In this document: positions 10,901-21,115 of the stretch, one piece after another
Layout: each line of letters opens with the position of its first letter
Numbering within the stretch: the stretch's first letter is position 1
Source of the DNA: Ceratorhiza oryzae-sativae
Taxonomy: Eukaryota > Basidiomycota > Agaricomycetes > Cantharellales > Ceratobasidiaceae
NCBI GenBank assembly: GCA_030998015.1
Contig: JARWMV010000247.1
Span: forward strand, 682,001-746,000
Reading direction: 5' to 3'
DNA: 64,000 bases
Translations under genes and position numbers: made by a program
The notes under the pieces: generated by a model
The model's input: the letters and a program-made list of their open reading frames with translations, nothing else
What the model was told of the DNA's origin: nothing
Databases searched by the model: none

Positions 10901-13265
10901 TCACCTGCGAAGTAGTCCGGCTTGCGTCATACCTTGCATCTGTGGGATAAAGGCTGAGTAACGTGTATGAGGTGCTCAACTAGCTCGGCTGACCGTGGTT
11001 CTCACTTCAGCCGCGCTTGGTCGCTTCTCCGGCTCGAAGTTCCAGCACCATTTAAGTAGCTGCCACAACGTTTCTCCATGCACTGAATTTGTCGGAATAT
11101 CATCGCCGGGGCGCTCCGGGCAAGCTTGCTTCCCGGTCACTGCGAACATCACGGCAAGTTCACTTTTCCCTGGCCACGGAACCTTCCCAGTGATAGTTTC
11201 CTATCATCCGAGCCAGTTCAGTGGAAGTATCAACAGGTTTAACTGAATCATACCAAGATTGTCTGTTGCAAACTACATATCAAAAGCCTTTGGTTTTTTC
11301 ACATAGCAAAACTCACCATCCCGAGCGCATACACGTCGGCTGGTACGCTACATGTTGCTCCTTGAAACAACTCTGGGGCCTTGGATAGGATTTTATCAAA
11401 TCAAGTTTTATTCCTAAACTGAAAACGATCTCACTGCCCAGCGTGCCGACAGAGCTTCTTTCGTCGACGTTTTCGAAAAATTGAGTGTATACTCTTGAAG
11501 CACAGCGTTGCCAAAGTCAGCCAGCTGGGGAAGGCCATCTCTGGATACGAGAACATTTGCCTATGGGTTATCCAGTGTTAGTCAAAAGGTGGGATTCCAA
11601 ATTGATACGCACGCCTTTGAGGTCACCATGGATCTAGGAAGCGGCATAACAGATCGGTAGTTAATACATCAGATCAGCAGATGATTAGAACATGGCTGAC
11701 CACACCGCGCGAGTGTAAGTATGATAAGCCTTCTGAGAGCTGAACGCTCTGAACGCGGGTTGTCATATGCGAGGACATGAACATCTCCAAAGTCGGCGCT
11801 ACTCACCAGGACGCACCGATCTGCGTCAGGATGCTCTTCGATATAGTAGGGTAGGTTGCCGTTCGACTCCCAGGCCGAGACCATACCTATTTGATTGCGA
11901 AACATCACCAGCCCAAGTAAAGGCTGTACATTTGCATGTTTACATTTGGACCATGCATATAACTCTCGTGTCGCGTGCTAACATTGTGTAAGTGGGAATT
12001 TCGTGTCCGAATTCGATTACTTACCTTCAAGTATTTTGGGTTCTGTTTGCCCAGTCTAACATATAACCGCATAACCTTGATCGCTACATTTAATCCACCC
12101 TTAAGCTTGCCCCTAAATATATCGCCAAAACCACCAAACGAGATGGGGAAGTCTCCGAAGGATGTGAGGTCCAGCAGCTGGGTCATATCGGTACAGCCAC
12201 GGGCACCAAGGAGCGAGATAATCTGTTCAGGGGTCTAGACGAGTGTCAGCAGGGCGAAATATGTTTAATAATGTTATTGAGTAAATATCGCACCGTTGTG
12301 CTAGTGATTTCGGCACCCACACCCTCGGTGGCCTCTGTAGAATCATCATCTTTAAGACTATTTGGTTGAATGTGCAGAATCTGTGTGTCCCAGGTCATTA
12401 TAGTAGAATCGATGGACCCAGACAGGAGATGTTTGCCATCGGGAGTAAATTCAACTGCCCAGATCTCTCCAGTGTGTTTTCGCAAAGGACCCATCTGAAC
12501 GCTACCAGTCTGTAAGTCCCATACCCGTATTGTCTTGTCATCTGAAGCAGAAGCAATATATCTGCCGTCCGGCGCGAATGCTACCGACTTGACATGGCTT
12601 GTGTGCCCTTCTAGCGACATTCCTATTGCCTCGCCCGTTCCTGCGTCCCAAATGCGGACAGTATGGTCATGCGACCCAGAAGCGATGTGACAACCGTCGG
12701 GCGACAGTGATACCGAAGAGATCGCATTGGTATGTCCGTCACACCGGAACAATACGGCGCCCGTATCTGTGCCGTACAACTTGAGGGTTCCATCCTCGAA
12801 TCCACCGACAACCACACTACCATCAGCAGAAATGGCTACTGAGAGTGCCGCGCTAACTTCTTGAATTAATCTGCCTGCCGGCCCACCTGTGTATGTGTTC
12901 CACAACCGGATGGTGCGATCGGACGACCCGGATGCGAGGAATCGACCGTCTTTTGAGAAGGCAACTGATCGAACCCAGTCAGTATGCCCAGTAATCGGCG
13001 CGAATGTTGTGTTGCCCGTTCGTGTACCCCAGGAGCGGATAGTGCAATCGTTCGAGCCGGAAGCAATTGTGAGACCGTCTGGCGAGAACGCTAACGAGTT
13101 GACAAGGCTACTATGCTCTTCAATAACAAGTATAGGATCGTCAAGGTGCGCTGTCCATAGTTTGATCGACCATTCAACAGCCGCTGCGAGGCAAGCGCCG
13201 TCCGGTGAGATCGCGAGGGCGAGGACATAGTTGCCAGCGTGCCGGATATTGACTGGGTTTGTCAT
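10901..13265 (-). CDS. WD40 propeller fused to a TKL-like protein kinase
   Basis: The first long exon (13265-12294) encodes seven WD40 repeats over about 310 residues, enough for one closed propeller. Splicing then adds TPEQIISLLGARGCTDMTQL and a full kinase. The kinase has the Gly-rich loop FGGFGDIFRGKL, the lysine VAIKVMR, helix C TRELYAWSKCKH, the hinge region GMVSAWESNGNLPYYIE, the catalytic loop IHGDLKGANVLV, LADFGNAVL, APELFQGA and a C-lobe ending near LLKWCWNFEPEKRP. The catalytic loop is HGD rather than HRD, so it is a non-RD kinase. Small introns (about 50-115 bases) separate the kinase exons. The end is least certain: stop at 10976 if unspliced, or 10901 after one more intron. An extra 5' exon upstream of 13265 is possible, because the frame stays open to an AG near 13311. 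A signalling role is inferred. Confidence 0.8.
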
Positions 13266-13813
13266 GAAATCGGCTAGCCCTTCGGATCGAAGCGAGTTTA
13301 GATCGAAATTGCTAATTTAGTGTTCGACCTGCACAAACTCAGGTCCACAATCAAGTTGAGCATGAACCCGAGCCAAGAACTCACCGCGGCAGCCAACCCT
13401 TAGAGAATCTCGGTAATAACGGATATCGAATCGTTTGCTTTAAATGGTCGACGTATTGGATTGGAAGCGACGTTGCTGTTGGATATTCACCGAAAGGTTG
13501 ATCGGGCCAGGGAAAATCCAAGGGTCGTGGGTGGCAGGTCAATGAGTGAAACCGCAAATAGGTTTTTCTCGACCCTGGCAACCTGATTGAGCAAAAAATA
13601 GGAGCGTACGAATCTGTGACAAAATATAGAGAACAGAGTGACAAATGATCGTCATGTTAAGGTGGACGAAGAGATAAGCCTCAGATAATCTGGCTGAAAC
13701 TGGGCAGGACCATTTCACGTGACTGTCAGCCTCCTGGTCGAGGCTGTGCCTGCCGCTCCAGGCGCAGTCCACCACTCTTGAGCCAGCCCAACAACTGGCG
13801 CCACCTTTTGAAA
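13266..13813. promoter_or_regulatory. Divergent promoter region with TCACGTGA box
   Basis: This lies between the WD40-kinase gene (minus) and the mitochondrial-carrier-like gene (plus). TCACGTGA at 13715-13722 is 92 bases before the carrier ATG. An open minus-strand frame at 13381-13540 could be a 5' exon of the WD40-kinase gene, but I did not recognise its sequence. Confidence 0.45.
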
Positions 13814-15098
13814 ATGCCGAAAATACTGGGAGTTTTGCTTTTTGTGTTGACGATGATTGGGCCAATTGGGGTTGGCCTCATTATTGCCGTTCCTCTCGCA
13901 GGCGCCATCGTCCGGTCAGTAGCAATCGTCCATTTCTTCGCATGGTTGCTGAAATGAACCTTTCCGATAGTCTACGTGCTAACTATACACCAAAAGGGCT
14001 CCAGCTTGACCAAGACGATACCGATAACCCATCTCAAGCTCGAGTCGGCCCGGCGGTTGATGGGGTTGTCAACATGTTGCGAAGAATATACCACCTTGAG
14101 GGTTGGTCCGGAATGTACAAGGGGTTTGGTGAGCTAATTTGTCTTCTTATCATTTAACTTACTAAGTTCCCTCATAATACAGTTCCTGCGCTCATTTCGA
14201 CGATCATTATTACACTCTGGGCCATTCTTACAGTTCCCGGTCATGCGAAATACCGCCCATGCTCTCAGGTGTACGTTCCTACAACAAGCATTCTTCATGG
14301 GCTCTTGTACGGAATGGGCGCTCTATTGGTTGCGATCCCATACGAGATTCTGTTCAACCGGTGCGTGAAAACATAATGGAGTGTGTACATGATTCTAAAT
14401 TACGCTGTTCAGCGCGGTTTGCACACCCCATCGCCTACCCTGGCTCAAGCCCATGCAGGCTCTAAGGACCATCCTCACACCTTACGAACGCCGCAAGCCT
14501 TGGGTTTTATATTTGACGCCAGGCCTGTTGGCAGCTCGGTAAGAAACCCTGCCCGAGGTAGTACGGGGGCTGACAATTCACTTGGACAGTATGTTAATCC
14601 TTGTCTGGTTGGTAGCTGTGGCGCAGGTTGTCCGTGCAAAGCTCCTGCCATCTGTGCGTCCCTTGCCAGTACCCCAACCCATTATTGCATCTAAATAATT
14701 GTTGCTTGTAGCTTTCCCGTGGCCTTAGTGACGTGCACGACCCCGACGATCAATCTCGAATGACTAAGCACCTAAAACCCATGAAGCTTGCCATCTTCCT
14801 CGTCTTCTCTATGGCTTCAACTGTCATACTGTGCCCTCTCGAAGTACTTGCCACCCGACTTAGTGTGCAACGCAACCACCCGACTACGGATGCCGACCGT
14901 GCCATTGATGCGGAATCTGAACCTATGCCAGATTACATTGGCGAAGAAGAGGATGTCATCGCGCTACGAAGCGAGGACGATCTATATCGCAGCCTTTGGG
15001 ATTGTGCGAAACTCATGATCAATGAAGAAGGCTCTGGGAGTTTGTTCAGGGCATGGTGGTTGACAATGATTGCAGTGACGTTGGGTAGCTTTGCTTAA
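13814..15098 (+). CDS. Mitochondrial-carrier-domain-like membrane protein
   Basis: The first exon (13814-13914) codes a hydrophobic helix (LLFVLTMIGPIGVGLIIAVP). Later exons give a solute-carrier-like pattern: a VNMLRRIYHLEGWSGMYKGF segment, a helix pair ending in ALLVAIPYEILFNR, then LKPMQALRTILTPYERRKPW, LYLTPGLLAAR, another helix with LILVWLVAVAQVV, and VILCPLEVLATRLSVQRNHP near 14830. The RIYHLEGWSGMYKG and PLEVLATRLSVQR stretches correspond to the EGxxxxxxKG and Px(D/E)xxxxR signatures of the SLC25 family. The protein of about 330 residues ends TAA 15096-15098. Mitochondrial inner-membrane location is inferred from family; substrate unknown. The Px(D/E)xx(K/R) signatures are degenerate, as in the divergent basidiomycete subgroup, so transport activity is uncertain. 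Confidence 0.65.
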
Positions 15099-15572
15099 TC
15101 GCTCAAACCCGAACATGTCGCCCCAGGATCGTTTTTGCGGTGCAGGTGGGGACGCAGCCAGTCCAGTGCCGATGTTCTTGTCCGCCCTCATGTACTATAT
15201 GTGTTTGTAGTTTGCGCTCCTCCTATTTAAAATATAAACGAAATGTGCTCTCGTTCGCTCGCATGACGCTTGACTTTCATAAGTTTTATTTTATCGAAGT
15301 CTGAGGCCCATACGTAAAGAGTTCAATATCATAGCCAAATCGATTCGCTTACTGTGCGGAGCCCGTGGTATGAATGCTTGGGCGGTAAGAATTTCACTAT
15401 GCGGACCCTAATCGTGTTTTCCGCATACTTCATCCCACATTCAGCCTCAGCCACTGCTCTAGTACAAGGAACGGGCTCTGAAACAATAATAACATTGCAC
15501 AACGTCGACCTATTTCAAAGTGTGAATCACCATCGTGGCCCAATTAGAGAAGATCAGCCTTTCTACGCCAAA
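15099..15572. other. Convergent intergenic region
   Basis: This is the 3' flank between the carrier-like gene (plus) and the transcription-factor-like gene (minus). The open frame at 15354-15635 on the plus strand lies partly across the end of the minus gene and looks like a shadow. Nothing else was seen. Confidence 0.4.
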
Positions 15573-17625
15573 TCAATAAATCACTACACCCCGCTTCTGG
15601 GTACTGTTGCAGTGCTTTTCCAACATATTGGCTAGCTTTGCATCCATTCCCAGATATTGAAGTGCTTCGTAGCACAAAGTGGGCTGGTAGCCGTCTTCGT
15701 TCAGAAAGTCTAGCACCCAGGCTGAATCATCGGTTTCGGGAGCCCTTTGCGTATATTAGTCATGCAGGTTGATCTACGCGAGGCTTATGCTTACTTTCGC
15801 AGAGATTCGCATGCACTGTGCTCATGAACAAGCGCTTCGAGGCGGCGTTCGTACTTCCCAGCACATTCCCACGTTTCAGTCATTGAATGAAGCACAGCTA
15901 TACACTCCTTAACCGGGCCAAATGCGCTAACACGCTCAATGAGTATTTCTTGTGGAACTGATGTCCCCTTTTCATGGAAAAATACCCCAGCGGCGTAAAT
16001 CATCTTGTAGATATTTGTGAATGGCGCATATATAACCTATGTATAGCTCACTGACCTGAACCATACTACGAGGGAACACACGCATGCCATAGCATCGTTT
16101 ATACAGCTCTGCTAGAATCATGATTTCACTTGCTGCCTTGTCGCAAAAGCGGTTGGACAAGTCACCAAATGGCCCGTATACTGGACCTGAACGGTCATAG
16201 CTTCTTGTGGTAGATTGATAGTACGGCCGATGAAATAGAAGAACGATTCCCCAATAAGCGATATTGAGCGTAATAGTATGTGGAGATATTTCTGAGGAGT
16301 ATGCCGAAATCAGCAAGCTCACGGGGAGCTGGTTTGCCCAACTTTCGAGGTGGGACCTGTGCAAGGCATCGTGTCACTTAGTTGCACTTCACAAAAACAA
16401 GAAAGATTCACTGTATTTTAGATATCAAGGTATCCTGTTCCAATTGAGGCTCTGGTTGGCTTCAACGACTCACCTAGTAAGTGGCACGCTGGCTGAGAAC
16501 AAGCACGTGCACCACTTACCGCAAACGAATGATTGCTTCTGCGATCTGCATCAGCTTGCACCCCTCGAGAAATGTATTTGCCAGAGCATGGTTGGGGTTA
16601 TGTCCAAGGGACAGCCAGGAGCTGTGCCCATCCGGGGAGGGATACGGGCAGAGATAGGGGTCGAAGAAGGGCAGCGGCGACCTGGCGAGACTTATCATGG
16701 AATTACAATTTATTTCGGTGGCCTTTGATGCAGATGAGCGCTAACCGCGTGGAAATGAGAAATCACCCACCATGAGCTTGTCTTTAGCCGTATATCTTCT
16801 CGTCAGCAAGGCATGGGGTTTATGCTTTTCCCTAAACTCGCCTTGAAAGTACAATGACCAAACGCACCAGTTATTCAGAACCCAAGTTTCTGGTTGAGGC
16901 TGATGGAGTTCTTCGAGCCTCTTCTGTCTTGAGCTCACTGGGCTACAGATACGTCATTGCGGCCTTGAATGCGTTTAATCGCAAACCTTCATGGAATGCA
17001 CGAATGCCAATCCCTAACAGCGCGATTCATATGAAATACATTCACTGAAACAGGTAAATGGCTAACCCATATACATACGCCCCTGATCTTCTTCTCCAAA
17101 ACCACAGTGATATTCTGCAAGAAGGATCGATGCTTGAATGAAGCATATATTCGGTTGATGGATGCTATCGTTGATCAGACGCTTGGCTTTTTTCACTAGA
17201 CTCTCTCGGGTAGCTCGCTTCCGAATCAATGGGTCGTTAGAAAGCGCCATCGCGAACGCAAGCAAAGAACAGTGGAGCATCGGAGAGTAGAAATCGAGTG
17301 GGGAAACTTCGCTCGCGCCTGCAAGTGCTTGGATCATGTCGCGCAAAAATAACTGAGGGATGACTTGCATAAACCAAGAGTTGAAGTATTTGAAGTATTG
17401 ATCGATGAGCGTGTCATGTTCAAGACGCGTAAGTTGTACATCGTCTGGCAACAAAATATGGCGGCTCCAATCACATGTCAAGCTCTTGCGAACGTTCTCG
17501 GGATGGCTAGCAATCGGGAGGGAGCATTCGATATTGAAGATAAATTGATATGTGAAGTCGAATGAACGATATGTATCGCTTGTTGCTGTGGCACACGGGC
17601 TTTCGTGTTGACGTGCTATCTGCAT
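15573..17625 (-). CDS. Fungal-specific transcription factor domain protein, no visible zinc cluster
   Basis: Minus-strand exons read through the middle homology region of Zn2Cys6 factors. They include LLPDDVQLTRLEHDTLIDQY with FNSWFMQVIPQLF, LHCSLLAFAMALSNDPLIRK, AKRLINDSIHQPNICFIQAS with LLAEYHCGFGEEDQGRMYMG, then NIAYWGIVLLFHRPYY near 16250 and AASEIMILAELYKRCYG. The C-terminus is GPVKECIAVLHSMTETWECA, EDGYQPTLCYEALQYLGMDA and a stop at 15573-15575. The middle part (16500-17050) is less clear; my splice plan needs unusual junctions there, so a lesion is possible. No CxxCxxxKxKC-type cluster was found upstream of the ATG at 17625, up to about 18200. The protein may therefore be a truncated regulator unable to bind DNA by itself, or the first exon was missed. 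Target genes unknown. Confidence 0.65.
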
Positions 17626-18189
17626 TGGACGCCGGATGTAGCGCTGAGGCGATACCTGCTGAGCGAGGGAACGGCTACACAGAAATGTCCCGCTGTGTCT
17701 TTAGCCCACATCGACCGGAATCGCCACGGAATACCATCAAATAGTGTGGCAGGGATTTTGGAGACGTGGGTGTATACTAGGACTCATTTATCATAAGTGG
17801 GGCGCAGTACGGTTCCGGAGGGGTTCGGCCTTGTCGGGTAACAGGGTTAACGTGGACAGGTTCCGGAGACTGCCGGTGGTTGAACAGTGAGGCCGTGGCC
17901 AAGCACAAGCATCGCGGGGTGATTATCGTGTTTCGTTCATCCCAGTGCTGGGCTATATCTTCATTCAGTATTGTTAATACTGTTGCGCGAGCTCCGTCTC
18001 ATTGGCTCGCTATGAGTGAAATCAAATGAATTACAAGCTTTATTCATCACCCAATCATATGCGGAGGCAGCTAGTCACTAGCCCTACCCTGCCATAGGCT
18101 TCCTGCTCACCACTAGATGCATTGGAGTAAACAGCTATTGAGCTTTGTATTCGTCCGCTAGCGTAGACCGTACAGGATCCGAAACTCCC
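17626..18189. other. Intergenic, nothing recognised
   Basis: I looked for a missing N-terminal zinc-cluster exon of the neighbouring regulator on the minus strand and found none. No other feature supported. Confidence 0.4.
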
Positions 18190-19466
18190 CTTTAGCTGTC
18201 CTCCTCGGACCAAGTTCTACCCAACGGTCTTAAGTGCCTCTCCTACATCATAAGTTCCTCGAGGCACCCATCCGGCAGTCTCCAACATCTTGGCCGTGAT
18301 CTGTGTTCCTATTTTCCAGCTCCACGATATTATCCACACTGTCGGGTAGTCCCAAGCGGTTTGGGCCTTGCATATATCCCCTTCGAGGGGATAATATCAC
18401 GGAATATTGTCTGAACGAGCCGCCAGGTCTTCTTCGTGTTGAATATGGAATCCTACTGAGATAGGGGCTTCACGCGCTTTTTTCATAGCCCGCATCTCGG
18501 GTACACCGCCTCCGACTTCGATTCCATGTGCGATGTCTTTGTGGGGTGGGATCGATGGGTTCCATTCATCGGTCATGCACCATTCGTATACACCAAACTG
18601 GTCAAACATGGAAGTATGAGCGAATGTATGCACATCTAAAGGGTGAGACTCACGATACCATCCGGTTTCAGTACTTTAAATATTTCGCCACATACACCTT
18701 ACCAATTTAGTGCGTGCACAGTGGCCTTGATTGCATATACTAGGAAAGCAGCGTTAAGTCAAAGTTTGTCGGTACACGGTCAGCCTCAGAACGGGAGCAG
18801 ACCAGCATCAAACGACCCTTCACCGAACTGTTCCGATAGTTTCATGAAATCACCCTTGACAAACTCGACTTGGCTGATGAGACCTGCTGTGCGAGTATAT
18901 TTCTGCGCTCGTCTGATCTGAAATTCGTTGTTATTGACTCCAACGACGTGGACGTCGCTGAACATATCAATCTCCCTAGCAGGCCCGCCAACTCCGCACC
19001 CGACGTCGAGTACCTGCATACCCGGGCGGAGGCCCATGGAAGAAGCGAGGTAGCGTTCATGGCGAGCAAGCTGCAATACTGAGGATTAATATGGTCTTAT
19101 GTCTTGACTAGAGAACATAGTACCGACCGACCGCAAAAAAGGTTCGCCCTTGTAGAACCTGGAGAAATAGATGCTTTGTCCCCAGCCGTACTCGTAGAGT
19201 TCGGTAGCCTCATCATAATACCCTGGCCCAGTGTTTCAGTCGCATGTCTCACTCTGGCAACCACATTCCCCACCGTTAATCACATCTTGATAATTCTCTA
19301 CTCGGTTATCCTTGTGCACCTCTCCGTCTTGAGAGGGGTCCACGTCCCAGAGCGCGTTATTAGTTAGCGATTCGGGACTTGACTCTACCGTCGAGTAAAG
19401 TGGATGCCTTCCCGCAAGATCTAAATCTACCGGAAGGCATCCAGTATCGGGGCTGGTAGCAATCAT
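18190..19466 (-). pseudogene. ERG6-like sterol 24-C-methyltransferase pseudogene
   Basis: The family order is preserved. It runs from an N-terminal leader (about 19466) through YYDEATELYEYGWGQSIYFS and FYKGEPFLRS to ARHERYLASSMGLRPG. The SAM-binding motif LDVGCGVGGPAREI near 19000 follows, then VNNNEFQIRRAQKY and FVKGDFMKL. The C-terminal part is GVYEWCMTDEW, HGIEVGGGVPEMR, DNIPWYYPLEGD and GWVPRGTYDVGEALKTVG. Introns are in sensible places. ERG6 methylates zymosterol-type sterols in ergosterol synthesis. Two lesions break this copy. A TAA interrupts the segment between VYAIKATVHA and GVCGEIFKVLKP, where the family has LEG. A TAG follows ALKTVG, and the C-terminal LFTPM block is unrecognisable. 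The rest is so well kept that loss looks recent. A functional ERG6 must exist elsewhere, since ergosterol synthesis is normally needed. Confidence 0.75.
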
Positions 19467-20002
19467 TTTTGAAATGTTAGCCCTGCAGAATGACGGTGAG
19501 AAGCTAGATATCTCCGATTTCAACGGGGTTTCTATACCCCGAATCGGCGGGTCTTACACTGTTTGATTCTCCTAAAGAACCATGAGGGCAGCGAGTAATT
19601 GGGGTGACCCGTCGAGCCGAGCGCGGCACGCGCTTGAAGGTCGAATTATTGGTAGTATCACGCATGCGTAGCCCAGGCACGCGTGCGACGCCGACCGTAC
19701 TCATCGAATCATTAGCCCTGATGATTTAAACAGGATATCGTACGGGAGATGCGCGTAGATAACCCGATGCGCGCGCTAATTATTGCTAATCATGCTGGCA
19801 GAATATGTCGATGGCTCTAACCTATTGATAAATTAGCATACGTTCCTATGACCGGGGCTAGTCAACTTGTACCGTCAGAACCATGGGAGCAGAGGACCTG
19901 GGTGTCGCAACTTGCGGTGGCATGCAACTCCTGTTTGATCACGATTTGTGATTATATCCATTTCACTAGACTAATTTGATACGCATCCGGCCTCAAATAC
20001 AT
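19467..20002. other. Intergenic, nothing recognised
   Basis: No coding or RNA feature was supported between the ERG6-like pseudogene and the dehydrogenase gene. Confidence 0.4.
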
Positions 20003-21115
20003 CTATGCTCCCGATATGGCGGGCATATTCAGTAGCCTTCCTTCCATTCCGCCGGCAACAAAGATGTTTTGACCAGTAACATGCCCAGAAACCGTAGGCG
20101 ATGCTAACATAAGTATCTGAGAGGCAACATCAACCGCATTCGCAACTTTCCTCAAGGGCGTCCTGCGAGCGCCTATCTTAAAAATGAAACCAACAGCAAG
20201 TTAAAGACACGCACGTTGCGATTGCTCGCTGAAAGACTGCCGGGTCCGCCAAGGTCGCTTCGGCCATTGCAGTTCGTACCCACCCTGGCGACACTGCATT
20301 GATACGTCCCGCTGGCGCAATTTTTACTATCTCGTTCTTGACTGTACGGATGAATCCGGATTGGAGAGCGGCCTTGGAGCATGAATAGTCTATGAGATAT
20401 ACGAGCTAGGCGTTATGCATACAGGTACGACCGGTCCAAGTGGCTTACCGACGTGACCAGCTTCCCCAAACTCGCCCGAGGTGCTTCCAACGACGACTAT
20501 AGACACCTTAGATAATCCCGGAGCGAATTTATCGCGAGGTTCACGAAGGCGTCGTAAGAATTCTCTGACGAGTAGAAAGGGGCCTGTTGGGTTTTAGGGT
20601 GATGGTAAAGCTAGGCCAATTCCAAAGGAGCAGCTTTCATACCTGTGAGATTGAGGTCGAGGGTATGCTTCCATTGTTCCAAGTCCATATCGACTAGGTG
20701 GATATCTTCGGACGGAAAGATACCGTGGTTGGCTTTGAGTGATTGTTTTTAAATCATTCCGACCACCATACGGCGTGCATGCAACTCACCAACCAACACT
20801 TGGACTTCTTTCTCAAAAAACTGGCCGCCTTGTTCAAAGAGACGCTCAACGGCCTTTTCCTGCGTGACATCTGCCTGCACGAGGGCCAACCTGTCAACCC
20901 TCGCCTGCAAATCCTCCAGAGGCCCCTTGGTGGTATTGTATTGCGCAGTTACACGCGCACCATGGTCTTTACAGCAAGGTTCAGCATTAGGAGCGAGCTC
21001 GAGCCCGAGCCCGAGCCGTTGCGTTCATACCTAGGAACTGTTTGACCGTTTCGAAACCGATACCCCCGGCAGCTCCAGTCACGAGGACATGAACTCCGTT
21101 GAGACCAAGATCCAT
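20003..21115 (-). CDS. Short-chain dehydrogenase/reductase (SDR)
   Basis: The ATG at 21115 starts MDLGLNGVHVLVTGAAGGIG, a classical beta-alpha NAD(P)-binding start with GxxGGIG. Downstream exons give GARVTAQYNTTKGPLEDL, LALVQADVTQEKAVERLFEQ (the acidic Asp-Val of the SDR fold), VSIVVVGSTSGEFGEAGHV with the catalytic serine region, and DYSCSKAALQSG with the YxxxK catalytic pair. Then come INAVSPGWVRTAM and the C-terminal VASQILMLASPTVSGHVTGQ with a stop at 20003-20005. About 270 residues is normal for a classical SDR. No lesion was found. The closing block with GHVTGQ is typical of cyclic or sterol-type alcohol oxidoreductases, but the substrate cannot be read. The neighbouring ERG6-like pseudogene hints at, but does not prove, a lipid-related cluster. 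Confidence 0.85.

Noticed and set aside
20994..21020. GAGCCC tandem repeats
   Set aside because: A short microsatellite inside the first intron of the dehydrogenase gene; no sign of function.
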